DNA from: Pararhizobium_B sp051960215
Lineage (GTDB): Bacteria > Pseudomonadota > Alphaproteobacteria > Rhizobiales > Rhizobiaceae
DNA: 11,912 nt
Assembly (NCBI GenBank): GCA_051960215.1
Contig: JBQCEN010000276.1
Location: forward strand, 1 to 11,912
Reading direction: 5' to 3'
Position numbers and translations under genes: made by a program. Numbering within the stretch: position 1 is the stretch's first letter; each line of letters starts with the position of its first letter. Below are positions 1 to 7,959 of the stretch, piece after piece. The notes under the pieces are model-generated. The model made no database searches. It saw only the letters and a program-made list of their open reading frames with translations, and was not told the DNA's origin.

Positions 1-727
1 TGAGGGTGCCGCTGCCGTCGATGACGACGAACCAGGCCTCCGCGCTGCCGACGATGACGTGCGCGAACTGGCCGAGCGCCATGATGTAGGTGACGAGCAG
101 GATCATCCAGAACTCCGCTCCCCGGATGCTCGGCGCCACCCAGACGAGGCAGGCGATGAGGAAGCCGGAGAAGACGCCGGCGACGAGCGTGTGGCCGAAC
201 GTGGCGGCAAGCACGTGCTCGCTCAGCATCCTGAAGGCCGAGAAGTCTGCCGCCGTCAGGGCGCCGGAATGGCGGACGTAGAAGGCGAAGATGAAGGTGC
301 CGACGAGGTTTCCGAGAAGGACGAAGCTCCAGAGCCGGACGACCGCGAGGAAGTTGCGGGCCGTCGGATAGGCGCAGATCGGCATGACCGCCGTGATCGT
401 GTTCTCGGTGAAGAGCTGCAGCCGCGACATGATGACGATGAGGAAGCCGACGCTGTAGCCGAGGGAAATGATGAGCCGGCTCCAGTCGCCGTGCGGCAGG
501 CGCGCGGCGAGCAGCGCCTCGGTCAGCACCGAGAAGCCCATGGCGAGCCCGGCGGCGACGCCCGCGATCAGCAGGCTGAGGCTCGGCCGGTGCAGTTCCT
601 CCTCGCCCTGGCGGCGGATGATCTCGTAGATGACCGGCGAACGGAACCGCTCGACCGTGCGCACCTTCTCCCGTTCCGCCGTGCTCAGCTGGGCGCGACT
701 CTTCTCCTTGGTTTCGTCCTCGAGCAA
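1..727 (-). CDS. Formate/nitrite transporter family protein, YfdC clade (3' end outside window)
   Basis: Polytopic inner-membrane protein of the FNT (formate/nitrite transporter) superfamily; 242 residues are visible and the C-terminus lies beyond the left edge. The start is TTG at 727-725, with AAAGGA (741-736) 8 bases before it; no upstream in-frame ATG competes. A charged cytoplasmic N-tail (about residues 1-45) is followed by hydrophobic segments near 51-73, 85-100, 128-150, 180-198 and 206-222. Matches to the E. coli YfdC pattern include the ELHRPSLSLL entry to the first helix, LGYSVGFLIVIM, RLQLFTENTITAVMP (102-116) and RLWSFVLLGN. QFAHVIVGS with His223 corresponds to the central pore histidine of FNT channels. 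Family FNT proteins move small monovalent anions such as formate or nitrite as pentamers, but the substrate of the YfdC clade is not established, so none is assigned. It is divergent from tamA. Family call is strong; function is open. Confidence 0.9.
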   Translation of the reverse strand, partial: MLEDETKEKSRAQLSTAEREKVRTVERFRSPVIYEIIRRQGEEELHRPSLSLLIAGVAAGLAMGFSVLTEALLAARLPHGDWSRLIISLGYSVGFLIVIMSRLQLFTENTITAVMPICAYPTARNFLAVVRLWSFVLLGNLVGTFIFAFYVRHSGALTAADFSAFRMLSEHVLAATFGHTLVAGVFSGFLIACLVWVAPSIRGAEFWMILLVTYIMALGQFAHVIVGSAEAWFVVIDGSGTL

Positions 728-1076
728 GGGCCGTGTCCTTTCGGGCTGGTGACGCGAAACGGTTCCGCCGCGCCTCCAAAGACGAAGCTCGGGCGATTTG
801 TTCCGAAGCGGATCCCGCGCCGCCGCAATGTGGCCGCAGTCGGCCGGAACAGCCGATTCACTGTGTTCAAAACGCAACGTTGTTTGGCGGGATGCACGAA
901 TTCAGGCGGTTGCGGGGACTCTCTGCCGCATTTCCGGCTAAGCTTGACCTATAGCTCGACCGGCCGTGCCGGAGCGGTCGCGGGAGAGGAAGCGCCGGAT
1001 ATCGTCCCGGCCGGGGACGAACGAGGGATCAGGCAGCAGGCAAGCTGCCCGCGTGGGAGTGGGGTCGAGCGCGAGT
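728..1076. other. Divergent intergenic region between the FNT gene and tamA
   Basis: This 349-base stretch has no convincing gene; the open frames across it are GC-driven, and one of them is only an N-terminal over-extension of tamA. It should hold promoters for both flanking genes, but no clear -35/-10 pair is visible. Partial candidates for tamA are TTGACC (944-949), with no good -10 at normal distance, and TATAGC (950-955), with no good -35. For the FNT gene, minus-strand GGAAC (804-800) followed after 15 bases by CGTC (784-781) resembles an EcfG-type promoter (GGAAC-N16/17-CGTT), but the spacing is short. An 8-base palindrome CAACGTTG lies at 875-882. None is firm. Confidence 0.6.
1002..1049 (+). 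promoter_or_regulatory. Two short hairpins in the tamA leader
   Basis: Two perfect stems lie in tandem just before tamA. The first pairs TCGTCCC (1002-1008) with GGGACGA (1014-1020) around a 5-base loop. The second pairs GGCAGC (1032-1037) with GCTGCC (1044-1049) around AGGCAA, ending 27 bases before the start codon. Neither is followed by a T-run, so they are not intrinsic terminators. If transcribed they could influence mRNA stability or ribosome access, which matters because the Shine-Dalgarno sequence before ATG 1077 is weak. In GC-rich DNA such stems can arise by chance, so any role is inferred. Confidence 0.3.
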
Positions 1077-2987
1077 ATGGGTTTTCGTCGGAACAGGTAT
1101 CGCGTCGCGGCGGTTGTCGCCCTTGCCCTCGTCACGGCGCCCGCTCCGGCCTATGCCTTCAAGTTCCTGGGCATGACCTTCTTCGAATCGAAGACGCAGA
1201 AGGATCAGGACGTCATCGGCACGCCGCTGCACTACGACGTCACGGTCGAGACCCAGCCCGAGGACCGGGCTCTGACCAAGGCCGTGCGCAACGCCTCCGG
1301 CCTCTATGCCGACCGTAAGAAGCCCGCTTCGGGCGCGGCCGGCCTCGTCGCCAAGGCGAAGGCCGATTACAAGACGATCCTCGCCGCGCTCTACAACGAG
1401 GCCCGCTACGGCGGCACGATCCATATCCTGATCAACGGACGTGAGGCCGACAGCCTGCCGCCGGACGCCAAGATCGCCGACAACGCCAAGGTCGACATCC
1501 GCGTCTCGCCCGGTCCGCTCTTCGTCTTCGGCCGGACGGCGATCGTCAACCGCGCGCCGCCGCCCACGACCTATCGCGACCGCGTGCCGCTGCCGGAGGA
1601 CATCGGCTTCAGGCCCGGGGAGCCGGCCAAGGCCGGCGTCGTCCTGCAGACCGAGAAGCTTGCGACGGCGGCCTGGGCGCAGCAGGGCCACGCGAAGGCC
1701 AAGGTGACCGACCGCAAGGTCGTCGCCGACCACGCGACGAACACCGTCAACGTCACGATCACGGTCGATCCGGGCTCGGTCGCCTATTACGGCGTCGTCG
1801 CCGTCAAGGGCGCGCGGCGCATGGACCCGGCCTTCGTCGCCCGACAGACGGACCTGAAGCCTGGCGAAGAGTACGACCCGGACGACATCAAGCGCGCCAA
1901 CGACCGGCTGACCAAGCTCGACGTCTTCCAGGCGCTGAACATCGAGCAGGCCGAGACGCTGGGGCCGGACGGCCAGATGCCGATCACGGTGCATGTGCGC
2001 GAGCGCAAGCTGCACCGCTTCGGCGTCGGCGCCACCTATTCCACGATCGACGGCGCGGGGCTCAGCGCCTTCTGGCTGCACCGCAACCTCTTCGGCCACG
2101 CCGAAAGCCTGCGCTTCGACGGCAAGGTCGGCGGCCTCGGCGACTCAGCCGACCCGACCGCCTTCGACTATTCGCTCGGCGCCACCTATACGCAGCCCGG
2201 CACCTTCGATCCCGATACGGACCTGATCGCCGCGGTCCTCGGCCAGCGCCAGGTGCTGGAGCACTATACCGAGAACTCCGTCGACGGGCGGGTCGGGCTG
2301 GCGCACGAGTTCACGCCCGAGCTTTCCGGCAGCATCTTCACCGACCTGAAGTGGGGCCGCTTCGAGGACGACCTCGGCACCCGCGACTTCCTCACCTTCG
2401 GCTTCCCGGCGACGCTCGACTACGATACGCGCGACACGAAGACCGACGCGACGCAGGGCGTCTTCCTCGAAGGCACCGCCGAGCCCTTCTACGAGTTCGA
2501 GTTCGGCAATCCGGCGCTGCGCGCCACGGCTGAAGCGCGCGGCTACTACGGCATCGGCGTTCAGAACCGGCTGGTGCTCGCCGGCCGCGTCAAGGTCGGC
2601 TCCCTCGTCGGCTCGTCGATCGGGGAGACGCCGCCGGACAAGCTGTTCTTCGCCGGCGGCGGCGGCTCGGTGCGCGGCTACGCCTATCAGGGCATCGGCG
2701 TGCGGCACGGCGACATCGTCACCGGCGGGCGCTCGCTCTTCGAGACCTCGGCGGAAGCCCGCGTGAAGATCACCAACACAATCGGCGTCGTCGCCTTCGC
2801 CGACGCGGGCACGGTGGGCGAAAGCTCCTTCATAGACTTCGCCGAACCGCTCAAGGTCGGCGCCGGCGCCGGCCTGCGCTACTATACGGGCCTCGGCCCG
2901 ATCCGCCTCGACGCGGCGGTGCCGCTCAATCCGGAGCCCGGCGACCCGAGCTTCTCCATCTATGTCGGCATAGGACAGGCATTTTGA
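1077..2987 (+). CDS. tamA: TamA, outer-membrane component of the translocation and assembly module
   Basis: An Omp85-superfamily protein of 636 residues that sits in the outer membrane and works with TamB in placing outer-membrane proteins and in envelope lipid homeostasis. The start is set at ATG 1077 because it gives a standard signal peptide: basic MGFRRNRYR, a hydrophobic core, and a likely cut after APAYA (residue 27). The in-frame ATG at 966 would bury that signal behind 37 charged residues. Three POTRA domains are inferred at about 50-145, 148-231 and 233-309. The rest (about 310-636) is a 16-strand surface-antigen barrel with the L6 signature SVRGYAYQG (VRGY at 532-535) and a final beta-strand ending in phenylalanine (GIGQAF). 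Length is slightly above the 577 residues of E. coli TamA, normal for alphaproteobacteria. The mature protein has no cysteine. The stop overlaps the tamB start, the usual tamAB arrangement. Confidence 0.95.
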   Translation: MGFRRNRYRVAAVVALALVTAPAPAYAFKFLGMTFFESKTQKDQDVIGTPLHYDVTVETQPEDRALTKAVRNASGLYADRKKPASGAAGLVAKAKADYKTILAALYNEARYGGTIHILINGREADSLPPDAKIADNAKVDIRVSPGPLFVFGRTAIVNRAPPPTTYRDRVPLPEDIGFRPGEPAKAGVVLQTEKLATAAWAQQGHAKAKVTDRKVVADHATNTVNVTITVDPGSVAYYGVVAVKGARRMDPAFVARQTDLKPGEEYDPDDIKRANDRLTKLDVFQALNIEQAETLGPDGQMPITVHVRERKLHRFGVGATYSTIDGAGLSAFWLHRNLFGHAESLRFDGKVGGLGDSADPTAFDYSLGATYTQPGTFDPDTDLIAAVLGQRQVLEHYTENSVDGRVGLAHEFTPELSGSIFTDLKWGRFEDDLGTRDFLTFGFPATLDYDTRDTKTDATQGVFLEGTAEPFYEFEFGNPALRATAEARGYYGIGVQNRLVLAGRVKVGSLVGSSIGETPPDKLFFAGGGGSVRGYAYQGIGVRHGDIVTGGRSLFETSAEARVKITNTIGVVAFADAGTVGESSFIDFAEPLKVGAGAGLRYYTGLGPIRLDAAVPLNPEPGDPSFSIYVGIGQAF

Positions 2988-5900
2988 TCCGCATCGTCCT
3001 TCTCCTCGTCGCCCTGCTCCTCGCGCCGTTCTCCGCGGTGGCGGCGCATGCGCAGGCGAACGACGATGCCGACAAGTCGGCGCTGACGCGCTTCGTCGAG
3101 AGCAAGCTCTCCTCCGAGAACCGCCGCATCAGCCTCAACGGCATCAAGGGCGCGCTCTCCTCGAATGCGAGCATCGACGAGATCACGGTGGCCGACCACG
3201 CCGGCGTATGGCTCAGGATCGTCAACGCCCGCATCGTCTGGACGCGGACGTCACTGCTCTTCGGCCGCCTGGAGATCGACAGCCTCGGCGCCGACCGGAT
3301 CGAGGTGCTGCGCAAGCCGCTGCCGAAGGAGGGCGCGCCGGCGCCGGAATCGAGCGGCTTTTCCCTGCCGAAGCTCCCCGTCTCGGTCACGCTGAAGCAG
3401 CTCGACGTGCCGGAGGTCGACTTCGGCCCGACGGTCTTCGGCCTTGCCTCGAAGGTCTCTCTCACCGGCGGGCTGAAGCTCGCCGACGGCGTGCTCGACA
3501 CGAAGCTCGCCATCAAGCGGCTGGACGGCCCGGGCGGCACGCTTTCGCTCGCCGCGAGCTACGCCGACAGCACGAAGGTGCTCGACCTGAACCTGCAGGT
3601 CGACGAGCCGAAGAACGGCATCCTCGCCAACCTGCTCAACATCCAGGGCCGCCCCGCCGTCGCGCTGTCGCTCAAGGGCAGCGGCCCGGTCGACGACCTG
3701 ACCCTCGATCTCGCACTCGATACGGACGGCGAGCGGGCGCTGACCGGCCGCACGACGCTGAAGCGCGGCAGCGCCGGGCTGATGGTGGATGCCGACCTCC
3801 ACGGGCCGATCGCGCGCCTCGTCGCCCCCGTCTTCCGCGACTTCTTCGGGTCGAACACGCAGCTCACCGTCAACGCCCTCGTCAAGAACGGCGGCGGCTT
3901 CCGGGTCGACCGCCTGTCGCTGAAGGGCGGTGCGCTGGCACTCGAGGCGAAGGCCGAGACGACGGCCGACAAGTTCCTGAAGAGCCTGACGCTCGACGCG
4001 AAGATCGCGGACGCGAACGGAGCGCCCGTGACCCTGCCGGTGCCGGGCGGCACGACGAAGGTCGGTTCCGCCGCCTTCACCGTCGACTTCGGCAATACGG
4101 GCTCCGACCGCTGGAACGGCGCCTTCACGGTCGACCGCCTCGACACGGCGACGCTCGACGCGAAGGCGGTCAAGCTGACGCTCGGCGGCCTTGCCACGGG
4201 GTTGGAGAACCCGGACGCGCGGCACGTGACCTTCGACGTCTCGGGCGGCGTCTCGGGCATCTCGACGAAGAACCCGGACGTGCGCAAGGCGCTCGGCGAC
4301 CGGATCGACCTCGCGATCCGCGGCGGCTGGAAGAGCGGCGCGCCTGTCGATCTTACGACCGCGGCGATCAAGGCGAACGGGCTGTCGCTCGATCTCGCCG
4401 GCACGATCGCAAAGCTCGTCTTCAACGGCACGATCGACGTGAAGGCGGCGAGCCTCGCGCCCTTCGCCGCGCTCGCCAATCGACCGCTCGCCGGCGCCCT
4501 CGACCTGAAGGCGAAGGGTACGGTGCAGCCGACCTCGGGCGCCTTCGACCTCACCTTCGACGGCAGCGGCCGAAATCTCGAGACCGGGAATGCCGCGCTC
4601 GACCGCCTTCTCGCGAGCGACGTGGCGCTCGCGGGACGGCTCGCGCGCACGACGACCGGCTTCGAGGCAAGCGGCTTCGAGATCCGGAACCAGCAGGTCG
4701 ATATCAAGGCGAACGGCGTCTATTCGACGGACAAGGCGGATTTCGACCTGGATCTCGCGCTTGCCGACCTCGGCCTCGTCACCGACCGCGCCTCCGGCCG
4801 CGTGACGGCGAAGGCGACGGTGCGCGGCAACAGCCAATCCATGGCGCTCGCCCTGAACGCGGCGGTCCCATCCGGCACCCTCGGCACCCGCAAGCTCGCC
4901 GATGCGGCGATTTTTTTCGACGGCAACCTGCTCGGGATCGACGCGACGGCCGGCCACCCCTATGGCACCGGCGTCAGCGGACGGATCAGGGCCTCCGCCT
5001 TCCTCTCCGGCGAGCGCGTCTCGCTCGTCTCCGCCGTCCTTGCGACGCCGGAGGAGAAGAAGCTCACCGGCCTCTCCTTCCAGGCCGGCGGCACGACACT
5101 GACCGGGACGCTCGACCGCAACGCCGCTGGGCTGATCGAGGGCGCGCTGAAGCTCGACGCGCCGGACATCTCGACGGCCGCCGCGCTCGCGGCGCTCGAC
5201 GCCAAGGGATCGGCGGAGGCGACGATCGACCTCTCCCGTGAGAACGGCATGCAGAGCGCCACGATCGACGGGACGCTCTCCGGCATCTCCGTCAAAGGCG
5301 CGACGATCGGCAAGGCCGCCATCAAGGCCTCGATCGCCGACCTCTTCGGCGTGCCGAAGGTCGACGGCACGCTTGAAGGCTCGGACATCACCGCCGGCGG
5401 CATCGCCATCCGCATCCTGCAGGCGAACGCCAAGCGGACCGGCCCGCGCACGGCCTTCGACGCCAGCGCGGCGCTGAAGAACGGCACCACGCTTTCGACC
5501 GCCGGCAGCCTCGCCGACACCGGCAAGGGCTTCGACATCGGCCTCGACCGCCTCGACCTCAAGCAGGGCGCGACGACGGCGCATCTGGTCGAACCGGCGG
5601 CGATCGCCGTCGAAGGCCAGACGGTCCGTATCGCGAAGCCGCTGACGCTCGACATCGGCGGCGGCCATGTCCAGGCGAGCGGCTCGGTCGGCGACACGCT
5701 CGACCTGAAGCTTGCGATCGACAAGCTGCCGCTCTCGATCGCCAACACGATCAAGCCGGATCTGGCCGCCGGCGGCACCATCAGCGGCACGGCGGACGTA
5801 TCGGGCGCGCGCAGCAAGCCGCAAGTCGCCTTCGACCTTTCCGCGAAGGGCGCGACGGCGAAGCCGCTGAAGGCGGCCGGCCTGCCGCCGATCGACCTAA

Positions 5901-7633
5901 CGGCGAAGGGTCGGACGGTCAACGAACGCATCGACATCGATGCGAAGCTGACGGCGGCGGGCGGCATCAACGTCGCAGCGGTCGGCTCGGTCCCGGCCGG
6001 CAGCAGCGGCAACATCGACCTCACCGTCACGCTGGACCGCTTCCCGCTTGCAACTCTCGACCGCATGGCGAAGGGCCAGGCGCCGAAGGGCACGCTGAGT
6101 GCGAAGGCGAAAATCGGCGGAACGCTCAAGGCGCCGACGGCGACCTTCACCGCGAACGGCAGCGCCGTCTCTGCCGCCCCGCTTGCGAAGTTCGGCGTGT
6201 CGCCGCTTTCGCTCGACGTCGCCGGCTCCTATGCGGGGAGCACCGTCTCGCTCAAGTCGGCGAAGGTCACGAACGGCCAGGGCCTTTCGGTCTCGGCGAG
6301 CGGCACGGTGCCGCTCAAGGGCGCCGGGCTCTCGGTCCGCGTCGAAGGCAATGCGCCGCTCGGGCTTGCCAACCGGGCGCTCGCCGAGCGCGGCACGCGC
6401 ATCGACGGCACGGTCCAGTTCAGCCTGAATGCGACCGGCACGATCGGCCATCCGGTCATCAGCGGAATGCTGTCGACGAGCAACGCCAACGTCGTCGATC
6501 CGAGCTCGAACGTCCGCTTCAACGGCATCAGCATCCTTGCGAGCATCCGCGACAACCGGGTGACCTTCAACCGCTTCAACGCGCCGCTCGCCTCGGGCGG
6601 GACGATCGCGATCGGCGGCTCGCTGTCGCTCGACGCGGCAGCGGATTTCCCGGTGGACATGACGATCACGCTGAACCAGGCGCGCTACTCAAACGGCGAG
6701 TTCATCGCCGCCACCGCCTCCGGCCGGCTGACGGTGACCGGCCATGCGCTGCGCGACCCGGTGATCGGCGGCCGCATCACGCTGGAGCGCGCCGAAATCG
6801 GCATCCCGGACCGGCTCGGCAGCGGCGTGGCGCTGACCGACGTGGTCCACATCCACACGCCGCCCGACGTCGAGGCGACGCTGAACCGCGCCCGCATCAA
6901 GGCCGGCGGAAAGCCGGTGCCGACGGCGCGGCCGAGCGTCGTGCAGCTCGACCTGACGATCGACGCGCCGCGGCGGATCTTCGTGCGCGGACGCGGCCTC
7001 GACGCCGAGATGGGCGGGCGGCTGCGGGTGCGCGGGCCGATCACCGACGTGCATCCCGTCGGCGGCTTCGACCTCATCCGCGGCCGGCTGGAGATCCTCG
7101 GCAAGCGCATCGACTTCGACACCGGGACGATCACGCTGACCGGCAGCCTCGACCCGACGCTGAACCTCTCGGCCCATTCCGACACCGGCAATACGACAAT
7201 CACCATCACCGTGACGGGCCGCGCCTCCGATCCGCAGATCAACTTCTCCTCGCAGCCGGCGCTGCCGCAGGACGAGGTGCTGGCGCAGCTGATCTTCGGG
7301 CGCAGCGTCAGCGACCTCTCCGGCTTTCAGGTGGCCGAGCTCGCCGCCGCGGTCGCCGAGCTTGCCGGCGGACAGAACACCTCGATCGTCGGCAAGCTGC
7401 GGCAGGCGACCGGCCTCGACGACCTCGACGTCGGCACCGACGCCAACGGCCAGGCGCAGGTCAGGGCCGGCCGCTATATCCGGGACAACGTCTATCTCGG
7501 CGTCGAGGCGGGCGCCTCCGGCAACAGCCAGGTCGACCTCAATCTCGACATCACGAAGAACCTCAAGGCCAAGGCCGCAGCCGGCACCAAGGGCGATTCG
7601 AACATCGGGCTGTTCTACGAGCGGGATTATTGA
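2984..7633 (+). CDS. tamB: TamB, periplasm-spanning AsmA-like partner of TamA (DUF490)
   Basis: A 1549-residue protein anchored at or secreted through the inner membrane and extending as a long beta-rich groove to TamA; the family supports outer-membrane protein assembly and is implicated in phospholipid transport to the outer membrane. The start is TTG 2984, overlapping the tamA stop as TTGA, with AGGA (2972-2975) 8 bases upstream. No ATG follows in frame for more than 260 codons, so this start is well supported. Residues 1-25 are a hydrophobic signal (RIVLLLVALLLAPFSAVAAHAQA) whose end looks cleavable. The body is Ala/Gly/Asp/Thr/Leu-rich, built of repeated amphipathic beta-strands. The C-terminal TamB domain (about 1190-1549) carries LPQDEVLAQLIFGR (1427-1440) and the typical aromatic end GLFYERDY. 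It is longer than E. coli TamB (1259) and has no cysteine. A seven-T run at 4911-4917 (codons Ile-Phe-Phe) is an unusual homopolymer here. Frame is intact throughout. Confidence 0.95.
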   Translation: MIRIVLLLVALLLAPFSAVAAHAQANDDADKSALTRFVESKLSSENRRISLNGIKGALSSNASIDEITVADHAGVWLRIVNARIVWTRTSLLFGRLEIDSLGADRIEVLRKPLPKEGAPAPESSGFSLPKLPVSVTLKQLDVPEVDFGPTVFGLASKVSLTGGLKLADGVLDTKLAIKRLDGPGGTLSLAASYADSTKVLDLNLQVDEPKNGILANLLNIQGRPAVALSLKGSGPVDDLTLDLALDTDGERALTGRTTLKRGSAGLMVDADLHGPIARLVAPVFRDFFGSNTQLTVNALVKNGGGFRVDRLSLKGGALALEAKAETTADKFLKSLTLDAKIADANGAPVTLPVPGGTTKVGSAAFTVDFGNTGSDRWNGAFTVDRLDTATLDAKAVKLTLGGLATGLENPDARHVTFDVSGGVSGISTKNPDVRKALGDRIDLAIRGGWKSGAPVDLTTAAIKANGLSLDLAGTIAKLVFNGTIDVKAASLAPFAALANRPLAGALDLKAKGTVQPTSGAFDLTFDGSGRNLETGNAALDRLLASDVALAGRLARTTTGFEASGFEIRNQQVDIKANGVYSTDKADFDLDLALADLGLVTDRASGRVTAKATVRGNSQSMALALNAAVPSGTLGTRKLADAAIFFDGNLLGIDATAGHPYGTGVSGRIRASAFLSGERVSLVSAVLATPEEKKLTGLSFQAGGTTLTGTLDRNAAGLIEGALKLDAPDISTAAALAALDAKGSAEATIDLSRENGMQSATIDGTLSGISVKGATIGKAAIKASIADLFGVPKVDGTLEGSDITAGGIAIRILQANAKRTGPRTAFDASAALKNGTTLSTAGSLADTGKGFDIGLDRLDLKQGATTAHLVEPAAIAVEGQTVRIAKPLTLDIGGGHVQASGSVGDTLDLKLAIDKLPLSIANTIKPDLAAGGTISGTADVSGARSKPQVAFDLSAKGATAKPLKAAGLPPIDLTAKGRTVNERIDIDAKLTAAGGINVAAVGSVPAGSSGNIDLTVTLDRFPLATLDRMAKGQAPKGTLSAKAKIGGTLKAPTATFTANGSAVSAAPLAKFGVSPLSLDVAGSYAGSTVSLKSAKVTNGQGLSVSASGTVPLKGAGLSVRVEGNAPLGLANRALAERGTRIDGTVQFSLNATGTIGHPVISGMLSTSNANVVDPSSNVRFNGISILASIRDNRVTFNRFNAPLASGGTIAIGGSLSLDAAADFPVDMTITLNQARYSNGEFIAATASGRLTVTGHALRDPVIGGRITLERAEIGIPDRLGSGVALTDVVHIHTPPDVEATLNRARIKAGGKPVPTARPSVVQLDLTIDAPRRIFVRGRGLDAEMGGRLRVRGPITDVHPVGGFDLIRGRLEILGKRIDFDTGTITLTGSLDPTLNLSAHSDTGNTTITITVTGRASDPQINFSSQPALPQDEVLAQLIFGRSVSDLSGFQVAELAAAVAELAGGQNTSIVGKLRQATGLDDLDVGTDANGQAQVRAGRYIRDNVYLGVEAGASGNSQVDLNLDITKNLKAKAAAGTKGDSNIGLFYERDY

Positions 7634-7959
7634 GGCGGGCGGGAACCGGGCCTCGAAATTCTGAAAACCGACGATAGGCCAAAAGTGCTCGCCAGTTTCC
7701 AGGCTGCCCAAGCTGCCTACAAAGGCGAGAGGTTAATTCTCCCGTCATGGTCGGGCTTGTCCCGACCATCTGCAAAGCGGATTTCTTGATGGAAGTTAGA
7801 TCCTTGGGACAAGCCCAAGGATGACGTCAGGGCGTATCGAGCAGTGCCGTGAGTCCCATAACGGGCGGGCTCGATTTCTGTCATGCGGCACGCGAAGAAG
7901 CTACGCTGATTCGGGAAAGCGCCGGAATTGCGTCGCAAGCGGTGCGTGTCGTCGCCCGC
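7634..7959. other. Convergent intergenic region between tamB and the stress-protein gene
   Basis: This 326-base stretch separates the 3' ends of tamB and the minus-strand universal stress protein. No believable gene is present; the open frames here lack ribosome sites and family resemblance. It contains the mosaic palindromic element at 7743-7826. Upstream of that, CTCGCC (7688-7693) can pair with GGCGAG (7724-7729) around a 30-base loop that itself holds AGGC/GCCT, but no T-run follows, so it is not called a terminator. From 7827 to 7959 I see nothing recognisable. Confidence 0.6.
7743..7826. repeat. RIME1-like intergenic mosaic element (paired palindromes)
   Basis: An 84-base element bounded by CGTCAT (7743-7748) and its inverse ATGACG (7821-7826), with two perfect hairpins. 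The left one pairs ATGGTCGGG (7747-7755) with CCCGACCAT (7761-7769) around CTTGT. The right one pairs ATCCTTGGG (7800-7808) with CCCAAGGAT (7814-7822) around ACAAG, the reverse complement of the left loop. Thus the two halves form one large inverted repeat whose stems differ by compensated changes. Architecture and wording (GGGCTTGTCCC cores, about 100 bases, intergenic) match my recollection of RIME1 elements described in rhizobia. Lying between converging genes, it could act as a two-way transcript end or mRNA stabiliser; that role is inferred. Only one copy is in the window, so its repeat status rests on family resemblance. Confidence 0.75.

Noticed and set aside
846..871. Plus-strand GGAAC at 846-850 as an EcfG promoter for tamA
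   Set aside because: After 17 bases the sequence is CAAA rather than CGTT, so the downstream element is missing.
875..882. CAACGTTG palindrome as an operator
   Set aside because: Only 8 bases are symmetric and the flanks lose symmetry; this is expected by chance and has no regulator gene beside it.
966..1076. Upstream ATG at 966 as the tamA start
   Set aside because: It would put 37 highly charged residues ahead of an otherwise normal signal peptide beginning at ATG 1077.
59..1318. 419-codon plus-strand open frame opposite the FNT gene
   Set aside because: It is antisense to a clear membrane protein, is rich in Arg/Glu/Asp/Gly typical of GC-driven shadow frames, and shows no family motif.
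3208..5824. Very long open frames inside tamB (plus frame from 3208 and minus frame 5824-3251)
   Set aside because: Both are Arg/Ala/Gly-rich shadows of the tamB frame. tamB has a signal sequence, ribosome site and conserved C-terminal motifs; these have none.
7632..7654. GAGGC/GCCTC pair at the tamB stop as a terminator
   Set aside because: The stem is 5 bases with a 13-base loop and has no T-run.
7717..7938. 73-codon minus-strand frame across the palindromic element
   Set aside because: It runs through the repeat, lacks a ribosome site and resembles no known protein.
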